14,607 nucleotides of DNA, taken from assembly GCA_027450125.1 (NCBI GenBank), contig DAIDKG010000305.1:1-14607 (forward strand). Direction: 5' to 3'. Of the stretch, positions 14,313 through 14,607 are shown one piece after another. How positions within the stretch are numbered: position 1 is the stretch's first letter; each line of letters starts with the position of its first letter. A program made the position numbers and the translations under genes. Under the pieces are notes generated by a model. The model was given only the letters and a program-made list of their open reading frames with translations. It was not told the origin of the DNA and searched no databases. Origin of the DNA: Bordetella sp. GTDB lineage: Bacteria > Pseudomonadota > Gammaproteobacteria > Burkholderiales > Burkholderiaceae_B.

Positions 14313-14607
14313 TCACGAGGCCATGGTTTTGACGTATCGCCGGTGTATCAACCAATTCGAAAACAAGGCCATTACCAGGGTTGCGAACACCAGGATCAGC
14401 GCAATGGCCGATCCGAAAGGCCAATTAGAGCTGCGAGTCATCTGATCATAGAGCGCTGGCGCCATCATCGTGATGCTGGTTCCGCCCAGCAACACCGGTG
14501 TGGCATACGCGTTCATGCACAGAATGAAGATCAGTACCGTACCCGCAGCCACGCCTGGTGTGGCGACAGGCAGGACTACGCGCCTGAAAGCCGTAAAGAA
14601 ATTCGCT
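14313..14607 (-). CDS. ABC transporter permease, PotB-like (3' part, cut by window edge)
   Basis: The last 97 residues of an inner-membrane permease of the spermidine/putrescine-type ABC transporters; the frame is open to the window end. The segment FTAFRRVVLPVATPGVAAG is the end of the EAA loop that docks the ATPase. A membrane helix (TVLIFILCMNAYATPVLLGG) follows, then the family stretch MMAPALYDQMTRSSNWPFGSA and a last helix (AIALILVFATLVMAL) before a short basic tail. Its partner on the operon is the PotD-like binding protein at the far end. The ATPase and any second permease must lie beyond the window. Substrate is unknown. Confidence 0.85.
   Translation of the reverse strand, partial: ANFFTAFRRVVLPVATPGVAAGTVLIFILCMNAYATPVLLGGTSITMMAPALYDQMTRSSNWPFGSAIALILVFATLVMALFSNWLIHRRYVKTMAS

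Overview
The window is GC-rich DNA with dense, tightly packed metabolic operons and two short AT-rich control regions. Codon use, the long PutA with an N-terminal DNA-binding domain, and the mix of solute transporters with small-molecule hydrolases and decarboxylases fit a betaproteobacterium. My inference is Alcaligenaceae, for example Bordetella or Achromobacter, from family knowledge and not from a search. No rRNA, tRNA, CRISPR array, insertion sequence or phage gene was seen.

Left part (1-3757, minus strand): the start of an MdtD-like DHA2 drug-efflux MFS gene is cut by the window edge. It lies downstream of a three-gene operon read from 3757 towards 600: an aromatic-acid:H+ symporter-type MFS permease, a 4,5-dihydroxyphthalate decarboxylase-family protein, and a class II aldolase/decarboxylase-family protein. 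Together they look like uptake of an aromatic (di)carboxylate followed by decarboxylation or C-C cleavage. No ring-opening or ring-hydroxylating enzyme is in view.

Middle (3758-5167): an AT-rich divergent control region with repeated TCAATAT half-sites separates that operon from a plus-strand gene encoding a MerR/excisionase-like helix-turn-helix fused to a citrate-synthase-fold domain. In my alignment from memory, all three catalytic residues of citrate synthase are replaced. This suggests that the enzyme fold has become the ligand-sensing part of a transcription regulator for the neighbouring operon. This is the most interesting observation in the window.

Right of that (5184-9212): a complete trifunctional PutA (RHH repressor, proline dehydrogenase, P5C dehydrogenase), convergent with the regulator. 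Its promoter region holds a TATAAT box, a GGGTTAACCC palindrome and a GTTGCA motif like the PutA operator known from E. coli.

Right end (9212-14607, minus strand): a compact operon with the order PotB-type ABC permease (cut by the edge), prolidase/imidazolonepropionase-like amidohydrolase, second larger amidohydrolase, COG0523/CobW GTPase, Tat-exported PotD-like binding protein, and a hairpin terminator. The likely logic is ABC import of a small nitrogenous compound, hydrolysis by two metal-dependent amidohydrolases in the cytoplasm, and a GTPase metallochaperone, translationally coupled to the second hydrolase, that may load their metal.
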